DNA of 39,200 nt from JBFHRE01 sp036745195 (GCA_036745195.1 DAIOGO010000008.1:1-39200), one strand, 5' to 3'; numbered from the stretch's first letter, positions 14,307 to 22,986 are shown. Notes: generated from the letters alone by a model not told the origin. Made by a program: numbers and translations.

Positions 14307-17021
14307 TCAGCCGGTGTTGCGCATGCCGGCGGCGATCCCGTTGACGGTGAGGAGCAGCGCCCGTTCCAGTTGGGGGTCGGGTTCACGCTTCGATCGCGCC
14401 CTGGCGAGCAGTGATACCTGGAGGGCGTTGATGGGGTCGAGGTAGTAGTCGCGAACGGCCAGGGTGCGCTTGAGCACCGGGTAGTCGTCGAGGAGCGTGT
14501 TGCCGGTGAGTTGCTGGATTTCCTCCACCGTCAACTCGTATTCGGCTTTGATCGATTCGAACAGGTGATGGTGGCGTGGAGGCACCAGCCGTTCGACATA
14601 CCGGGCGGCGATTCCCAGATCCGTCTTGGAGAGGGTCATCTCGACGTTGCCGATGAAGGTCTTCATGAAGAGCCACTTGTCGAACATCTCCACCACCGAG
14701 TCCCACACTCCTGCCCGGCGCGCCGCCGCCAGACCGCTCCCGACCCCGTACCAGCCCGGGACGATTTGACGGGACTGGGTCCATCCGAACACCCACGGAA
14801 TCGCCCGGAGATCCTCGAGCCCGGCTCCACCACCGGGCCGGCGGGCGGGTCTCGATCCGATGTTCATGTCGGCGAGTTCCTCGACCGGGGTAGCCGAGAG
14901 GAAGTACTCGATGAGGCCATCGGTGTCGACCAGCGCCCGGTATGAGGCGAACGCCGCCGCCGAGATCGTCTCCATGACCTCGGTCCACCGATCGAGCACC
15001 TCCCGGGGTTGGCGGGAGACCCGGTGGAGGAGCGACGCCTCGAGGACGGATGCCGCCGCCAGTTCCAGGTTGCGTTCCGCCAGCGACGGCAACCCGTATT
15101 TGTCGTTGATGACCTCTCCCTGCTCGGTCACCTTGAGGGCGGCATCGATCGTGCCGAAGGGTTGGGCGAGAATGGCAGAGTGGGTCGGACCGCCCCCGCG
15201 ACCGATGGTCCCTCCCCGTCCGTGGAAGAGCCGGAGACGAATCCCGTGCTCGCCGGCGGCGTTGCGGAGCAGGCGTTGCGCCTTGTAGATCTCCCACTGC
15301 GAGGTCGTGATGCCACCGAACTTGTTGGAGTCCGAGTAGCCGAGCATCACCTCCTGGACGTCGTCGCGGAACGCCACGATCCGCCGGTAGGCGGGATCTG
15401 ATAGCAGCTCACCGAGCAGGTCACCGGCCCGCCGCAGTTCGTCGATGGTCTCGAAGAGCGGGACGAAGCCGACCCTGGCCAGCCCGGAGTGGACATCGAT
15501 CAACCCGGCTTCCCGGGCCAGCACCGCCGCCGCCAGCACGTCGTCCACCCCTCGTGTCATCGAGATGATGTAGGACTCGATGACGTCGGCCCCGAATCGA
15601 TCCTGGGCCCGACGGATGGCCTGGAAGGTCTTGAACGTCTCGACCGCGCTGCCCGCCAGAATCGTGGTGGGTCCGGAGAGGGGTCGCCGCCCGGCCAGTT
15701 CCTCGCCAAGCAACCTCGTTCGTTCGCCCCGGTCGAGGGAGGCGAAGTCGACGCCTACCCGGTCGTAGAGCTGGGTCAGAACCTCGTGGAGCCGCCCGGC
15801 GTGCTCGCGAATGTCCATCGTTGCCACCCCGAAACCGAACGAGGCGAGGTTGCGCATCAGACGCATGAGAACGCCGTCGGCGATCATCGCCCCGGAGTGG
15901 GCGAGCAGCGACGTGCGCATCAACTGGAGCTCGGCCATCATCTCGGCCGGGGTCGGATAGTCGAGGCCGGGGACATGGCGGGAGTCCTGAGCGATGCGAG
16001 CCCGGGTGTTGATCAGTCGCTGGTGGATGTAGGCACATTTCAATCGGTAGGGCTCTCCGGAGTTGAGGCGGTTGAACCGGCGCCACACCTCGGGGAGAGC
16101 CTCACGGTCGGCTTCCAGTGACTGCTGGAAGGCCGAATCGATGTCGACGATCGTGAGCGACGTCGACAGTTCCTCGGCGACGCGTTCCACCATCTCGATC
16201 AGGAGGCGCAACCCGTGGTCGTGCTGCATCTCGAGGACGTCCATCGTCACCTGGGAGGTGATGTTGGGGTTGCCGTCGCGATCGCCTCCCACCCACGTGC
16301 CGAACCGGATCGGGGGCCGGGAACCGACCGGGTCGAGCCCCAGCCGCTCCAGGCCGGTGGCGATCTCCTCGGCCAGGGCCGGCATCACATCGGTGAAGAG
16401 CTGCTGGAGGTAGAAGATCGCCGACCGGGCCTCGTCGATGGGTTGAGGACGGGTGGCCCGCAACTCATCGGTCTGCCAGATCTGGTCGATGAGTTCGGCG
16501 ATTCGTCGATCGATGCGCTCCTGGCCCGTCTCGGGAAGCCGCCGTCGTTCGTCGAGGAGGTCGGAGATCCGGCGGAGTTTGGTGAGGAGCGTGCGCCGGG
16601 CTGCCTCGGTGGGGTGGGCGGTGAACACGGGCCGTATCTCGAGCCGCTCGATCACCGAGGCGACCAAGTCCTCGTCGAGTCCAGCCTCGATAACTCGATC
16701 GACGGTGGCGGCGAAGGTGCGACGCTCGTCGAGCAGGGCCAGGTTTCCGATTCGATGGGACTGCTCAGCAAGGTTGGCGAGGTAGAAGTAGGCAGAGAAG
16801 GCCCGGACCAGCTGGATCGTCTCTTCGAGGCCGATTGCCTGCAGCAAGGTGTCGAGTTCCTCGCTTTCGGCGCCCGGGTCGGTCCTGGCCGCCTTGGAGA
16901 GCGACCGTACCTCTTCGACCAGGTGCAGGAGCTCCGGGCCATGCTGACGGGTGAGCGAATCGCCCAGCTGCGCCCCGAGGCGCCTGATATCAGACCTGAG
17001 TAGTTCGTCGAGATCCTGCAT
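14307..17021 (-). CDS. ppc: Phosphoenolpyruvate carboxylase
   Basis: Anaplerotic carboxylation of PEP with bicarbonate to oxaloacetate, cytosolic homotetramer. Catalytic elements are FTAHPTEAARR (H136), the GYSDSNKFGGITTSQWEIYKAQ region, the glycine-rich HGRGGTIGRGGGPTH loop and the invariant C-terminal MRNTG. The 904-aa length is full. The ATG at 17021 opens MQDLDELLRSDIRRLG, a normal N-terminus. A minus-strand TAGCCT lies 11 nt upstream, implying a leader of only a few bases. The gene stands alone between convergent and divergent neighbours. Confidence 0.97.
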   Translation of the reverse strand: MQDLDELLRSDIRRLGAQLGDSLTRQHGPELLHLVEEVRSLSKAARTDPGAESEELDTLLQAIGLEETIQLVRAFSAYFYLANLAEQSHRIGNLALLDERRTFAATVDRVIEAGLDEDLVASVIERLEIRPVFTAHPTEAARRTLLTKLRRISDLLDERRRLPETGQERIDRRIAELIDQIWQTDELRATRPQPIDEARSAIFYLQQLFTDVMPALAEEIATGLERLGLDPVGSRPPIRFGTWVGGDRDGNPNITSQVTMDVLEMQHDHGLRLLIEMVERVAEELSTSLTIVDIDSAFQQSLEADREALPEVWRRFNRLNSGEPYRLKCAYIHQRLINTRARIAQDSRHVPGLDYPTPAEMMAELQLMRTSLLAHSGAMIADGVLMRLMRNLASFGFGVATMDIREHAGRLHEVLTQLYDRVGVDFASLDRGERTRLLGEELAGRRPLSGPTTILAGSAVETFKTFQAIRRAQDRFGADVIESYIISMTRGVDDVLAAAVLAREAGLIDVHSGLARVGFVPLFETIDELRRAGDLLGELLSDPAYRRIVAFRDDVQEVMLGYSDSNKFGGITTSQWEIYKAQRLLRNAAGEHGIRLRLFHGRGGTIGRGGGPTHSAILAQPFGTIDAALKVTEQGEVINDKYGLPSLAERNLELAAASVLEASLLHRVSRQPREVLDRWTEVMETISAAAFASYRALVDTDGLIEYFLSATPVEELADMNIGSRPARRPGGGAGLEDLRAIPWVFGWTQSRQIVPGWYGVGSGLAAARRAGVWDSVVEMFDKWLFMKTFIGNVEMTLSKTDLGIAARYVERLVPPRHHHLFESIKAEYELTVEEIQQLTGNTLLDDYPVLKRTLAVRDYYLDPINALQVSLLARARSKREPDPQLERALLLTVNGIAAGMRNTG

Positions 17022-17032
17022 GTGGGTCGATC

Positions 17033-17038
17033 AGGCTA
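17033..17038 (-). promoter_or_regulatory. -10 box for ppc
   Basis: TAGCCT on the minus strand ends 11 nt before the ppc ATG, so the predicted leader is about 4-5 nt. Confidence 0.4.
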
Positions 17039-17094
17039 CCCCGGTCGGTCCCTGCCAGGTTTTCCTTTGGTCACAGTGCTCACCGTCCGATCAC

Positions 17095-17820
17095 ATGATC
17101 ATGCACAGAGAGATCGAGGGCGTGTTGGGCCAGTGGATCGTGGCCCAGGTGGCCAAGGCGCTGCTGGCGATCGTCGCCGCCCTGGTGGTCGCCGACACCC
17201 TTCTCGCCTCCCACCGTGCCGCCGGCAACTTCCTGGTGGTGGTCGCCGGTCTGGCCGGGGTGGCGGCGGTAGCGATTCGCGTCGTTCACCGGACCGAGCA
17301 GGTCGCCAAACGAACCGACCGCCTCGACCGGCGCACGATCGGTGGCGTGATCGCCTCACTCGAGCCATCTGCAGAGCGTTCCGAGCTCGAGTGCCATCTG
17401 CTCGCCGGAGGATGGGAGACGGGCGAGGTGCCGGTGTCGGTCGTCCTGTCGGAGCTGCTACGGCTTCATCAAGATGTGGAGATCCGGTCCACCGCCGGTG
17501 ACATCCGGATTCCGGCCGGGGCGCGATCGCTGGTCGAGCGTCTCCTGTGGGATGGCCGGGCGGCGGCCGCCCGCCGGCTGATCGTGGCGGTGCGAATCGT
17601 GGGCGATCGACTGGCTTTCGTGATCATCGATGACGGCCGGCACCGACCGGTGCCGCCCTCACTCGAGGCGTTGACCGAACTTGGTCTCGTCAGGGTGGAC
17701 CGGCGGTACGAAGGAGGTTGTGTCGCCTCGAGCATCGAGTTGGCGGTCGGCTCCACTCCCGGCCTGCCTGCGCCTGGTCTTCGCCCGGCCCTCGCTGCTG
17801 CTCCCGGCCGGCTTGGCTGA
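17095..17820 (+). CDS. Hypothetical membrane protein with degenerate GHKL-like C-terminus
   Basis: Not a recognised family. From ATG 17095 (or ATG 17101) the protein is about 241 aa. Two hydrophobic helices near residues 15-34 and 42-60 form an N-terminal hairpin, followed by a basic stretch (HRTEQVAKRTDRLDRR). The C-terminal 120 residues are spaced like a histidine-kinase ATPase domain: an amphipathic segment SLVERLLWDGRAAAARR where the N-box would be, then strand LIVAVRIVGDRLAFVIIDDGR resembling the G1 box. The N-box Asn and the glycine lid are missing, so it is unlikely to bind ATP normally. Upstream CACCGT lies 8 nt before 17095. It ends 30 nt before ffh. Confidence 0.7.
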   Translation: MIMHREIEGVLGQWIVAQVAKALLAIVAALVVADTLLASHRAAGNFLVVVAGLAGVAAVAIRVVHRTEQVAKRTDRLDRRTIGGVIASLEPSAERSELECHLLAGGWETGEVPVSVVLSELLRLHQDVEIRSTAGDIRIPAGARSLVERLLWDGRAAAARRLIVAVRIVGDRLAFVIIDDGRHRPVPPSLEALTELGLVRVDRRYEGGCVASSIELAVGSTPGLPAPGLRPALAAAPGRLG

Positions 17821-17842
17821 CCTCGCCCCGGGGCGGTACGGT
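17813..17842 (+). promoter_or_regulatory. ffh promoter, leaderless type
   Basis: TTGGCT (17813-17818), an 18-nt spacer, then TACGGT (17837-17842) ending 8 nt before the ffh ATG. One of the better -35/-10 pairs in the window; the -35 overlaps the end of the preceding gene. Confidence 0.5.
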
Positions 17843-17850
17843 TTCGAGCG

Positions 17851-19170
17851 ATGTTCGACACCCTCTCCTCCCGCTTCGACGCAGTCTTCGGGCGTCTGCG
17901 CAGCAAGGGTCGCCTCTCCGATGCCGACGTCGATGCCGCTCTCCGGGAGGTTCGGCTGGCCCTGCTCGAGGCAGACGTCAACGTTGCAGTGGTCAAGAGC
18001 CTGCTGGGGCGGATCAGGGACCGTGCAGTCGGGGCAGATGTCGCTCAGAGCCTCACCCCCGGTCAACAGGTCATCAAGATCGTCCACGAGGAGTTGATCG
18101 CCACGTTGGGGGGTTCGGCGGTGCCACTCAACAAGGGAGCGGCTCCCCTCACCATCCTCATCGTCGGTCTGCAGGGCTCGGGAAAGACCACCTCGGCGGC
18201 CAAGCTCGCCCAACATCTCAAATCGACCGGGCGGCGGCCCATGCTGGTGGCGGCCGACCTGCAACGTCCGGCAGCCATCGACCAGCTGGAGACGCTGGGG
18301 CGGCGCATCGATGTGCCGGTCTACACCGAACGGGGTGGGAAACCCCGCAAACTCGTCAAGAACGCCATGAAGGAGGCGGCCCGTTGGGGCCACGACACGG
18401 TGATCGTCGACACCGCCGGACGGCTCCAGATCGACAAGGAGTTGATGGACGAACTGGTCGACATACGCAAGGAGATCACTCCCCACGAAGTCCTGCTCGT
18501 GGTCGATGCCATGACCGGGCAGGACGCCGTCAACGTGGCCAGAGGCTTTTCGGAGGCGACCCAGGTCACCGGGGTGGTGCTCTCCAAACTGGACGGTGAT
18601 GCCCGCGGCGGGGCCGCCATCTCGGTGCGGGAGGTCACGGGGGTCCCGATCAAATTTGCCGGCGTGGGGGAAGGGCCGGCCGATTTCGAGCCGTTCCACC
18701 CGGAGCGGATGGCCAGCCGGATCCTGGGGATGGGGGATGTGCTCAGCCTGATCGAGAAGGCCGAGCAGAACTTCGATCAGGCTCAGGCCGAGAGCGCGGT
18801 CAAGAAGATGAAAAAGGGCTCGTTCACACTGGAGGACTTCCTCGAGCAATTCCAGATGGTCAAGCGGATGGGGCCCCTCAAGGACATCCTTGCTATGCTG
18901 CCGGGCGCCGGTTCAGCCCTGCGCGACGTCGACATCAACGATCGAGACCTCGCCCGGGTGGAAGCGATCATCCGATCGATGACACGCGAGGAGCGGCAAA
19001 ACCCCAAGGTCATCGGGGGGAGCAGAAAGCGACGGATCGCGCTTGGATCGGGAACGACCCCCCAAGACGTGAACCGGCTCCTCAAGCAGTTCGCAGACGC
19101 CCAACAGATGATGAAAGCGATGGCTGGAGGCCGCGGCATCCCCGGAATGGGCCGCCTCGGTCGGCGCTGA
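17851..19170 (+). CDS. ffh: Signal recognition particle protein Ffh
   Basis: SRP54 GTPase that binds signal sequences and 4.5S RNA and hands ribosomes to FtsY. The N domain (about 1-90) is followed by the G domain with P-loop GLQGSGKTT near residues 106-114, DTAGRLQIDKELMDEL and LSKLDGDARGGAA. The Met-rich M domain runs from about 300 to the end with the RNA-binding SGTTPQDVNRLLKQF helix and a closing GMGRLGRR. Length 439 aa is usual. It begins the conserved ffh-rpsP-khpA-rimM string; rpsP follows after 44 nt. Confidence 0.97.
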   Translation: MFDTLSSRFDAVFGRLRSKGRLSDADVDAALREVRLALLEADVNVAVVKSLLGRIRDRAVGADVAQSLTPGQQVIKIVHEELIATLGGSAVPLNKGAAPLTILIVGLQGSGKTTSAAKLAQHLKSTGRRPMLVAADLQRPAAIDQLETLGRRIDVPVYTERGGKPRKLVKNAMKEAARWGHDTVIVDTAGRLQIDKELMDELVDIRKEITPHEVLLVVDAMTGQDAVNVARGFSEATQVTGVVLSKLDGDARGGAAISVREVTGVPIKFAGVGEGPADFEPFHPERMASRILGMGDVLSLIEKAEQNFDQAQAESAVKKMKKGSFTLEDFLEQFQMVKRMGPLKDILAMLPGAGSALRDVDINDRDLARVEAIIRSMTREERQNPKVIGGSRKRRIALGSGTTPQDVNRLLKQFADAQQMMKAMAGGRGIPGMGRLGRR

Positions 19171-19214
19171 CAGCTCAACCGACAGATCAATCAACGAACG
19201 AAGGAACCTCAACC

Positions 19215-19589
19215 ATGGCTGTGAAACTGCGACTGATCCGCATGGGGAAAAAGCGCACCGCCTACTACCGAGTCGTCGTGATGGACGGGCGGTCCCCGCG
19301 GGATGGCCGCTATATCGAGCAGATCGGGGTCTACGACCCCCATCAGCAGCCATCCAAGATCGAGATCGACAACGAGCGAGCGATCGATTGGATCAAGAAG
19401 GGCGCCCAACCCACCGACTCGGTCCGCAAGCTCCTCGAGATCTCGGGTGCCATGTCACGGCTCAAGGTCGTCACCGGCAAGATCCATACCGTCGGCGCCA
19501 AGCCCGTCGCGGCCACCGAGGAACCGGCAGTGGCGCCTGTGGTCGTGGCGGATACCGAGGATACCGGCGCCACCTCCGAGGAGGAGTGA
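19215..19589 (+). CDS. rpsP: 30S ribosomal protein S16
   Basis: Small-subunit assembly protein. The core MAVKLRLIRMGKKRTAYYRV, then DGRSPRDGRYIEQIGVYDP, is canonical. The core ends near residue 85, and a 40-residue Ala/Val/Glu-rich tail (ending EDTGATSEEE) gives 124 aa, the extended form common in actinobacteria. A GAAGGAA lies about 10 nt before the ATG. KhpA starts 2 nt after its stop. Confidence 0.97.
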   Translation: MAVKLRLIRMGKKRTAYYRVVVMDGRSPRDGRYIEQIGVYDPHQQPSKIEIDNERAIDWIKKGAQPTDSVRKLLEISGAMSRLKVVTGKIHTVGAKPVAATEEPAVAPVVVADTEDTGATSEEE

Positions 19590-19591
19590 TC

Positions 19592-19843
19592 ATGCCAAAA
19601 GGTGACATCGTTCGAGATGTGGTGACCTATCTGGTCCGTGAGATCGTCGACAACCCGGACGAAGCCAGGGTGACGATGATCGAGCAGGGCCCCGACGAGG
19701 TCATCGCCGAGGTGCGCACGGCCAAGGGTGACATGGGAAGGGTGATCGGTCGCCACGGTCGGGTGGCCCGCGCCATCCGCACCGTCGCCCAGGCGGCCGG
19801 GGACGAAGAAGGTCTGAGCACCGGGGTTGACTTCGCCGACTGA
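19592..19843 (+). CDS. khpA: KH-domain RNA-binding protein KhpA
   Basis: Single KH domain of 83 aa (the former YlqC/UPF0109 family), an RNA chaperone implicated in small-RNA and cell-size functions in other Gram-positives. The nucleic-acid-binding GXXG loop is GRHG within DMGRVIGRHGRVARAIRT. The ATG has a strong GAGGAGGAG (19578-19586) inside the end of rpsP. The position between rpsP and rimM is the conserved one. Longer in-frame extensions would lie inside rpsP and are rejected. Confidence 0.95.
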   Translation: MPKGDIVRDVVTYLVREIVDNPDEARVTMIEQGPDEVIAEVRTAKGDMGRVIGRHGRVARAIRTVAQAAGDEEGLSTGVDFAD

Positions 19844-20354
19844 GCTCGTGATCTGCGGCCGGGTGGGCCGGCCCCATGGCCTAGACGGCACGGTCGTGGT
19901 CCGCTCCGAATCCGACGATCCCGCCCGGTTCTCCAGAGGGGTGGTCTTCTGGCTCTCGGATGGGACCACCCGCACCATCCGCACCGTGCGGGCTACCGAT
20001 CGGGAGTTCCTGGTCCGGTTCGAAGGGGTCGACGACCGATCCCAGGCCGAGGCACTCCAGGGTGAGTCTCTCATGATCGAGGCATCAGCCCGGCGAACGC
20101 TGGGACCGGACGAGTACTGGCCCGACGAGTTGGTCGGGCTGGCGGTGGAGTCGGTTGCCACCGGCGAGCGGCTGGGCAGGGTGCTCGCCTACATCGAGGG
20201 GGTCGGTCAGGACCGGCTTCAGATCGAGTGGGAGGGCGAGGCGGTGGAGGTCCCTTTCGTCAAAGCGCTCGTTCCCGAGATCGATGTCGAGGCGGGAGTG
20301 GTTCGAGTCAACCTGATTGAAGGGATCATCCCGCCACGGTCAGAGGAACGTTGA
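19827..20354 (+). CDS. rimM: 16S rRNA processing protein RimM
   Basis: Assembly factor for the 30S head that binds S19. The N-terminal RimM domain shows VICGRVGRPHGLDGTVVVRSESD, then the PRC-barrel domain with DEYWPDELVGLAVES and GRVLAYIEGVGQDRLQIE. Two starts are possible: TTG at 19827 (175 aa, 17-nt overlap with khpA) or GTG at 19848 (168 aa, 4 nt after khpA). The first keeps the ELVI strand that begins homologues, so it is given here. The 3' end overlaps the convergent lipoprotein gene by 29 nt. Confidence 0.93.
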   Translation: MTSPTELVICGRVGRPHGLDGTVVVRSESDDPARFSRGVVFWLSDGTTRTIRTVRATDREFLVRFEGVDDRSQAEALQGESLMIEASARRTLGPDEYWPDELVGLAVESVATGERLGRVLAYIEGVGQDRLQIEWEGEAVEVPFVKALVPEIDVEAGVVRVNLIEGIIPPRSEER

Positions 20355-21165
20355 TCTCGTCGATCGACAGGATCACGCCACCCGCCGGCGGATCGGCAAA
20401 GACATACGCGAAGGACAGCCACGAGTCGACTCCCCCGCCCTCTCCGGAGGCAGCCACCTGCCGGGATGACCCATCGGCGGCCGTGAGGGTGGGCAGGATC
20501 ACCTCGGACGACCTCTGATAGCCGGCCACGGTGAGAGGGGCCGACACCTCGCCTCCGGTCGGGTCGATCACGACCACCCGGTCGGTCACGAGCGGCCGGG
20601 ATGGATAGTCGTCGCCGGCGGAACGAAAGTCGACCACCACCATCGCCGGGCCGCTCGCCGCCAGCAATCTCGCCTCTGCGGCCGCCGCCAGATGGATGTC
20701 GACGAAGATCGAACCGTTCGGGTCGCGGACGACGAACACCGTCCGGATGAAGACACTGTCGACCAGTTGGTCGAGGACGGCGGTCTCCACCACATCGGGG
20801 CCGAGTGACAGTCGGAGCACCCCCAGGTCACGAAGCACCACCCCGGCGGCGGGAGGGGGATCGAGAGCGGGGGCGCCGCTGGAGGCGCTGAAGCGGATTT
20901 CCAGACGGTCGCATTCGTCGGTGGCGAACCAGCGAATCTCGCTCACCGAGGCGGCGTCGGAGCCGGATCCGTCGACGGTGCCCACGTTGCCACTCACTGC
21001 GAACCCCGGATCATCGGTGGCACAGACCGGGATCGGCCCACCTCTCACCGGGATCGTGGTGGTGGTCGTGGTGGTGGTGGTCGTGGCCGGCTTGGCCGGT
21101 GTGGTGCCCGTGGTGGCGGGGGCGCAGGCCACGATCATCAACACCAATGGGGCGAGTCTGCGCAC
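20326..21165 (-). CDS. Lipoprotein, Thr-rich linker, AMIN-like and Gmad2-like domains
   Basis: Probable cell-surface lipoprotein of unknown role. The signal peptide RRLAPLVLMIVAC ends in a lipobox-like IVAC (Cys14 would be lipidated), followed by a Thr-rich linker with a run of about ten Thr. Residues about 45-195 (CDRLEIRFSA, then VVVDF) resemble the AMIN-like domain of actinobacterial lipoproteins. The last 75 residues (GGEVSAPLTVAGYQRSSEV, then GGVILSIDEINV) resemble the immunoglobulin-like Gmad2 domain found in spore-germination and surface proteins. Both domain calls rest on pattern, not a search. Starts at GTG with a minus-strand TANNNT box 7 nt upstream; it splits rimM from trmD. Confidence 0.78.
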   Translation of the reverse strand: MRRLAPLVLMIVACAPATTGTTPAKPATTTTTTTTTTIPVRGGPIPVCATDDPGFAVSGNVGTVDGSGSDAASVSEIRWFATDECDRLEIRFSASSGAPALDPPPAAGVVLRDLGVLRLSLGPDVVETAVLDQLVDSVFIRTVFVVRDPNGSIFVDIHLAAAAEARLLAASGPAMVVVDFRSAGDDYPSRPLVTDRVVVIDPTGGEVSAPLTVAGYQRSSEVILPTLTAADGSSRQVAASGEGGGVDSWLSFAYVFADPPAGGVILSIDEINVPLTVAG

Positions 21166-21172
21166 GGCACAG

Positions 21173-21178
21173 AGGGTA
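21173..21178 (-). promoter_or_regulatory. -10 box for the lipoprotein gene
   Basis: TACCCT on the minus strand ends 7 nt before the GTG start. Only about 34 nt separate it from the divergent kinase-gene box, so the two promoters may interact. Confidence 0.45.
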
Positions 21179-21211
21179 GTGGGGGGTGTGCGAGCTGGCT
21201 CGACTCAGGCG

Positions 21212-21217
21212 TAACGT
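21212..21217 (+). promoter_or_regulatory. -10 box for the sensor kinase gene
   Basis: TAACGT ends 6 nt before the kinase ATG at 21224. Confidence 0.5.
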
Positions 21218-21223
21218 GACGGC

Positions 21224-22339
21224 ATGACCCAGTCCGAGGCGCATCCGCCGGCTTCGTTGGAGACCACGCTGCTGCGGGTGGCGGCCGGCGCCCGGTCCAT
21301 CGGGGTGGCGTGGATGGTCGTCCTGGGGGCGGTGGTGCTGGAACGCCGGTTCGAGTGGCGGGTGGGAGTGGTGCTGCTGGTTTCGATCGCGTGGGGGAGC
21401 GGGTCATTGCTCGTCTACCGGCGAAACCCTTCCTCGGCGACAGCGTGGTGGTCGCTGGCGATGGACCTGGCGGTGTCGGGCGCTGCCATCGCCGTCAGCA
21501 ACCTCGGCTCGGATCAGAACCGGATCGTCGGAGGGTATCCGCTCATCACGGTGGCGATCGCCGCCGTCCGGGGCCGGCGGGCTGCCTGGGTGGCGGCCGG
21601 GGTCCTGCTGGCGGTGGTCATCGCTTCGGTGTCACGCAACCCGGAGCAGAATGTGATCGTCGAGAACCTCAGCGACATCATCTTCTATGCGGCGGGTGCC
21701 TTCACCTTCGGGTGGGCGCTGGAGGTCCTGAGGGATTCCGACCGGGAACGAATCGGCGCAGAACGGGCGTTGCTCGAGACCGAGGCCCGACACGCCCGGG
21801 GCGAGGAGCGAGCTGAGATCTCGCGCCGGTTGCACGACTCGGTCCTCCAGACCCTGGCGCTCATCCAGCGTCAGGCCGGCGACGAGCCGGAGGTGGTCCG
21901 GCTGGCCCGTGCCCAGGAACGGGAGTTGCGCGGATGGCTTTTTGCCGAGCCCGGGGCGGTCGGCGGGCGGTTTGCGGAGCGACTCCAGATGGAGGCAGCC
22001 GATGTCGAGGCTCGGTACCGGTGCGTCATCGATGTCGTCGTGGTGGGGGACTGTGACGTCACCGCCAAGGTCGAGTCGTTGCTCGCCGCCGGTCGGGAGG
22101 CGATGGTGAATGCTGCCGTGCACGCCCCGGGAGAGCGAGTCTCGGTCTACGCCGAGTGCGACGATGGCCGCTGCCGGCTGTTCGTCCGCGACCGCGGGCC
22201 TGGGTTCGATCTCGGAGCCATCCCGGCCGGCCGGGCCGGAGTGCGAGATTCGATCGTCGGCCGGCTCCGGGCGGCGGGAGGGAGCGCCGAGTTGGCAACC
22301 GGGCCCGGAACCGAGTGGAGGTTGGAGGTAGAGCCATGA
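21224..22339 (+). CDS. NarL-family sensor histidine kinase
   Basis: Membrane sensor kinase of the HisKA_3/HATPase type (371 aa). About five or six hydrophobic segments occupy residues 25-165, with little extracellular loop, suggesting sensing within or at the membrane. A short coiled coil leads to the H-box AEISRRLHDSVLQTLALIQRQ (phospho-acceptor H204). The ATPase domain has N-box GREAMVNAAVHA and G-box VRDRGPGFDLG. The stop overlaps the response-regulator start in ATGA, so the pair is coupled. The signal is unknown; the divergent lipoprotein gene is a candidate partner by position only. Confidence 0.93.
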   Translation: MTQSEAHPPASLETTLLRVAAGARSIGVAWMVVLGAVVLERRFEWRVGVVLLVSIAWGSGSLLVYRRNPSSATAWWSLAMDLAVSGAAIAVSNLGSDQNRIVGGYPLITVAIAAVRGRRAAWVAAGVLLAVVIASVSRNPEQNVIVENLSDIIFYAAGAFTFGWALEVLRDSDRERIGAERALLETEARHARGEERAEISRRLHDSVLQTLALIQRQAGDEPEVVRLARAQERELRGWLFAEPGAVGGRFAERLQMEAADVEARYRCVIDVVVVGDCDVTAKVESLLAAGREAMVNAAVHAPGERVSVYAECDDGRCRLFVRDRGPGFDLGAIPAGRAGVRDSIVGRLRAAGGSAELATGPGTEWRLEVEP

Positions 22340-22977
22340 GTCGAGCGCTTCGGCTGTTCATCGTCGACGACCATGACCTGTTTCGGGCGGGGGTACGGGC
22401 CGGGCTCCCCCCAGAGATCGAAGTCGTCGGTGAGGCCGCCGATGCCGAGGCGGCGATCGAATTGATCCTCGAGCGGAAGCCCGACGTTGTCCTGCTGGAT
22501 GTTCACCTCCCGGGCGGCGGAGGCCAGCAGGTGGTCCGCCAGGTGAAGGGCAAACATCCCGACATCGCCTTTCTGGCGCTGTCGGCTTCCGATGCCGCCA
22601 CCGATGTCGTGTCGGTGGTGAGGGCCGGCGCTCGCGGCTACGTCACGAAGACCATCTCGGCGTCCGAGCTGGCCGTCGCCATCCATCAGGTGGCGGCGGG
22701 GGACGTCGTCTTCTCGCCACGTCTGGCGGGCTTCGTGCTCGATGCCTTCTCGGCGATCCCGGTGGGGGACATCGACCCCGAGCTGGATCAGCTCACCGAC
22801 CGTGAGCGCGAGGTTCTCCAGTTCATCGCCAGGGGATACACCTACCGGGAGACCGGGGAGGCGCTGTTCATCTCCGTCAAGACCGTCGAGACCCACGTTT
22901 CGTCGGTGTTGCGCAAACTGCAGCTGTCGAACCGGAGTGAGCTAACCCGTTGGGCAGTCGAGCGCAAGCTGATCTGA
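22336..22977 (+). CDS. LuxR/NarL-type response regulator
   Basis: Transcription factor partner of the preceding kinase (213 aa). The receiver domain has the acidic pocket FIVDDHD, phospho-acceptor D55 in VVLLDVHLPGG, Ser in LALSAS and Lys in YVTKTIS. The C-terminal LuxR helix-turn-helix runs from LTDREREVLQFIARGYTY to KTVETHVSSVLRKLQLSN. The start ATG overlaps the kinase stop by 4 nt; the frame upstream is a shadow of the kinase gene. Targets are unknown. Confidence 0.95.
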   Translation: MSRALRLFIVDDHDLFRAGVRAGLPPEIEVVGEAADAEAAIELILERKPDVVLLDVHLPGGGGQQVVRQVKGKHPDIAFLALSASDAATDVVSVVRAGARGYVTKTISASELAVAIHQVAAGDVVFSPRLAGFVLDAFSAIPVGDIDPELDQLTDREREVLQFIARGYTYRETGEALFISVKTVETHVSSVLRKLQLSNRSELTRWAVERKLI

Positions 22978-22986
22978 CGTTGGCCC

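Noticed and set aside
16951..17094. Extended N-terminus of the membrane protein before ffh
   Set aside because: It would overlap the start of divergent ppc and its promoter; the added residues lack any similarity.
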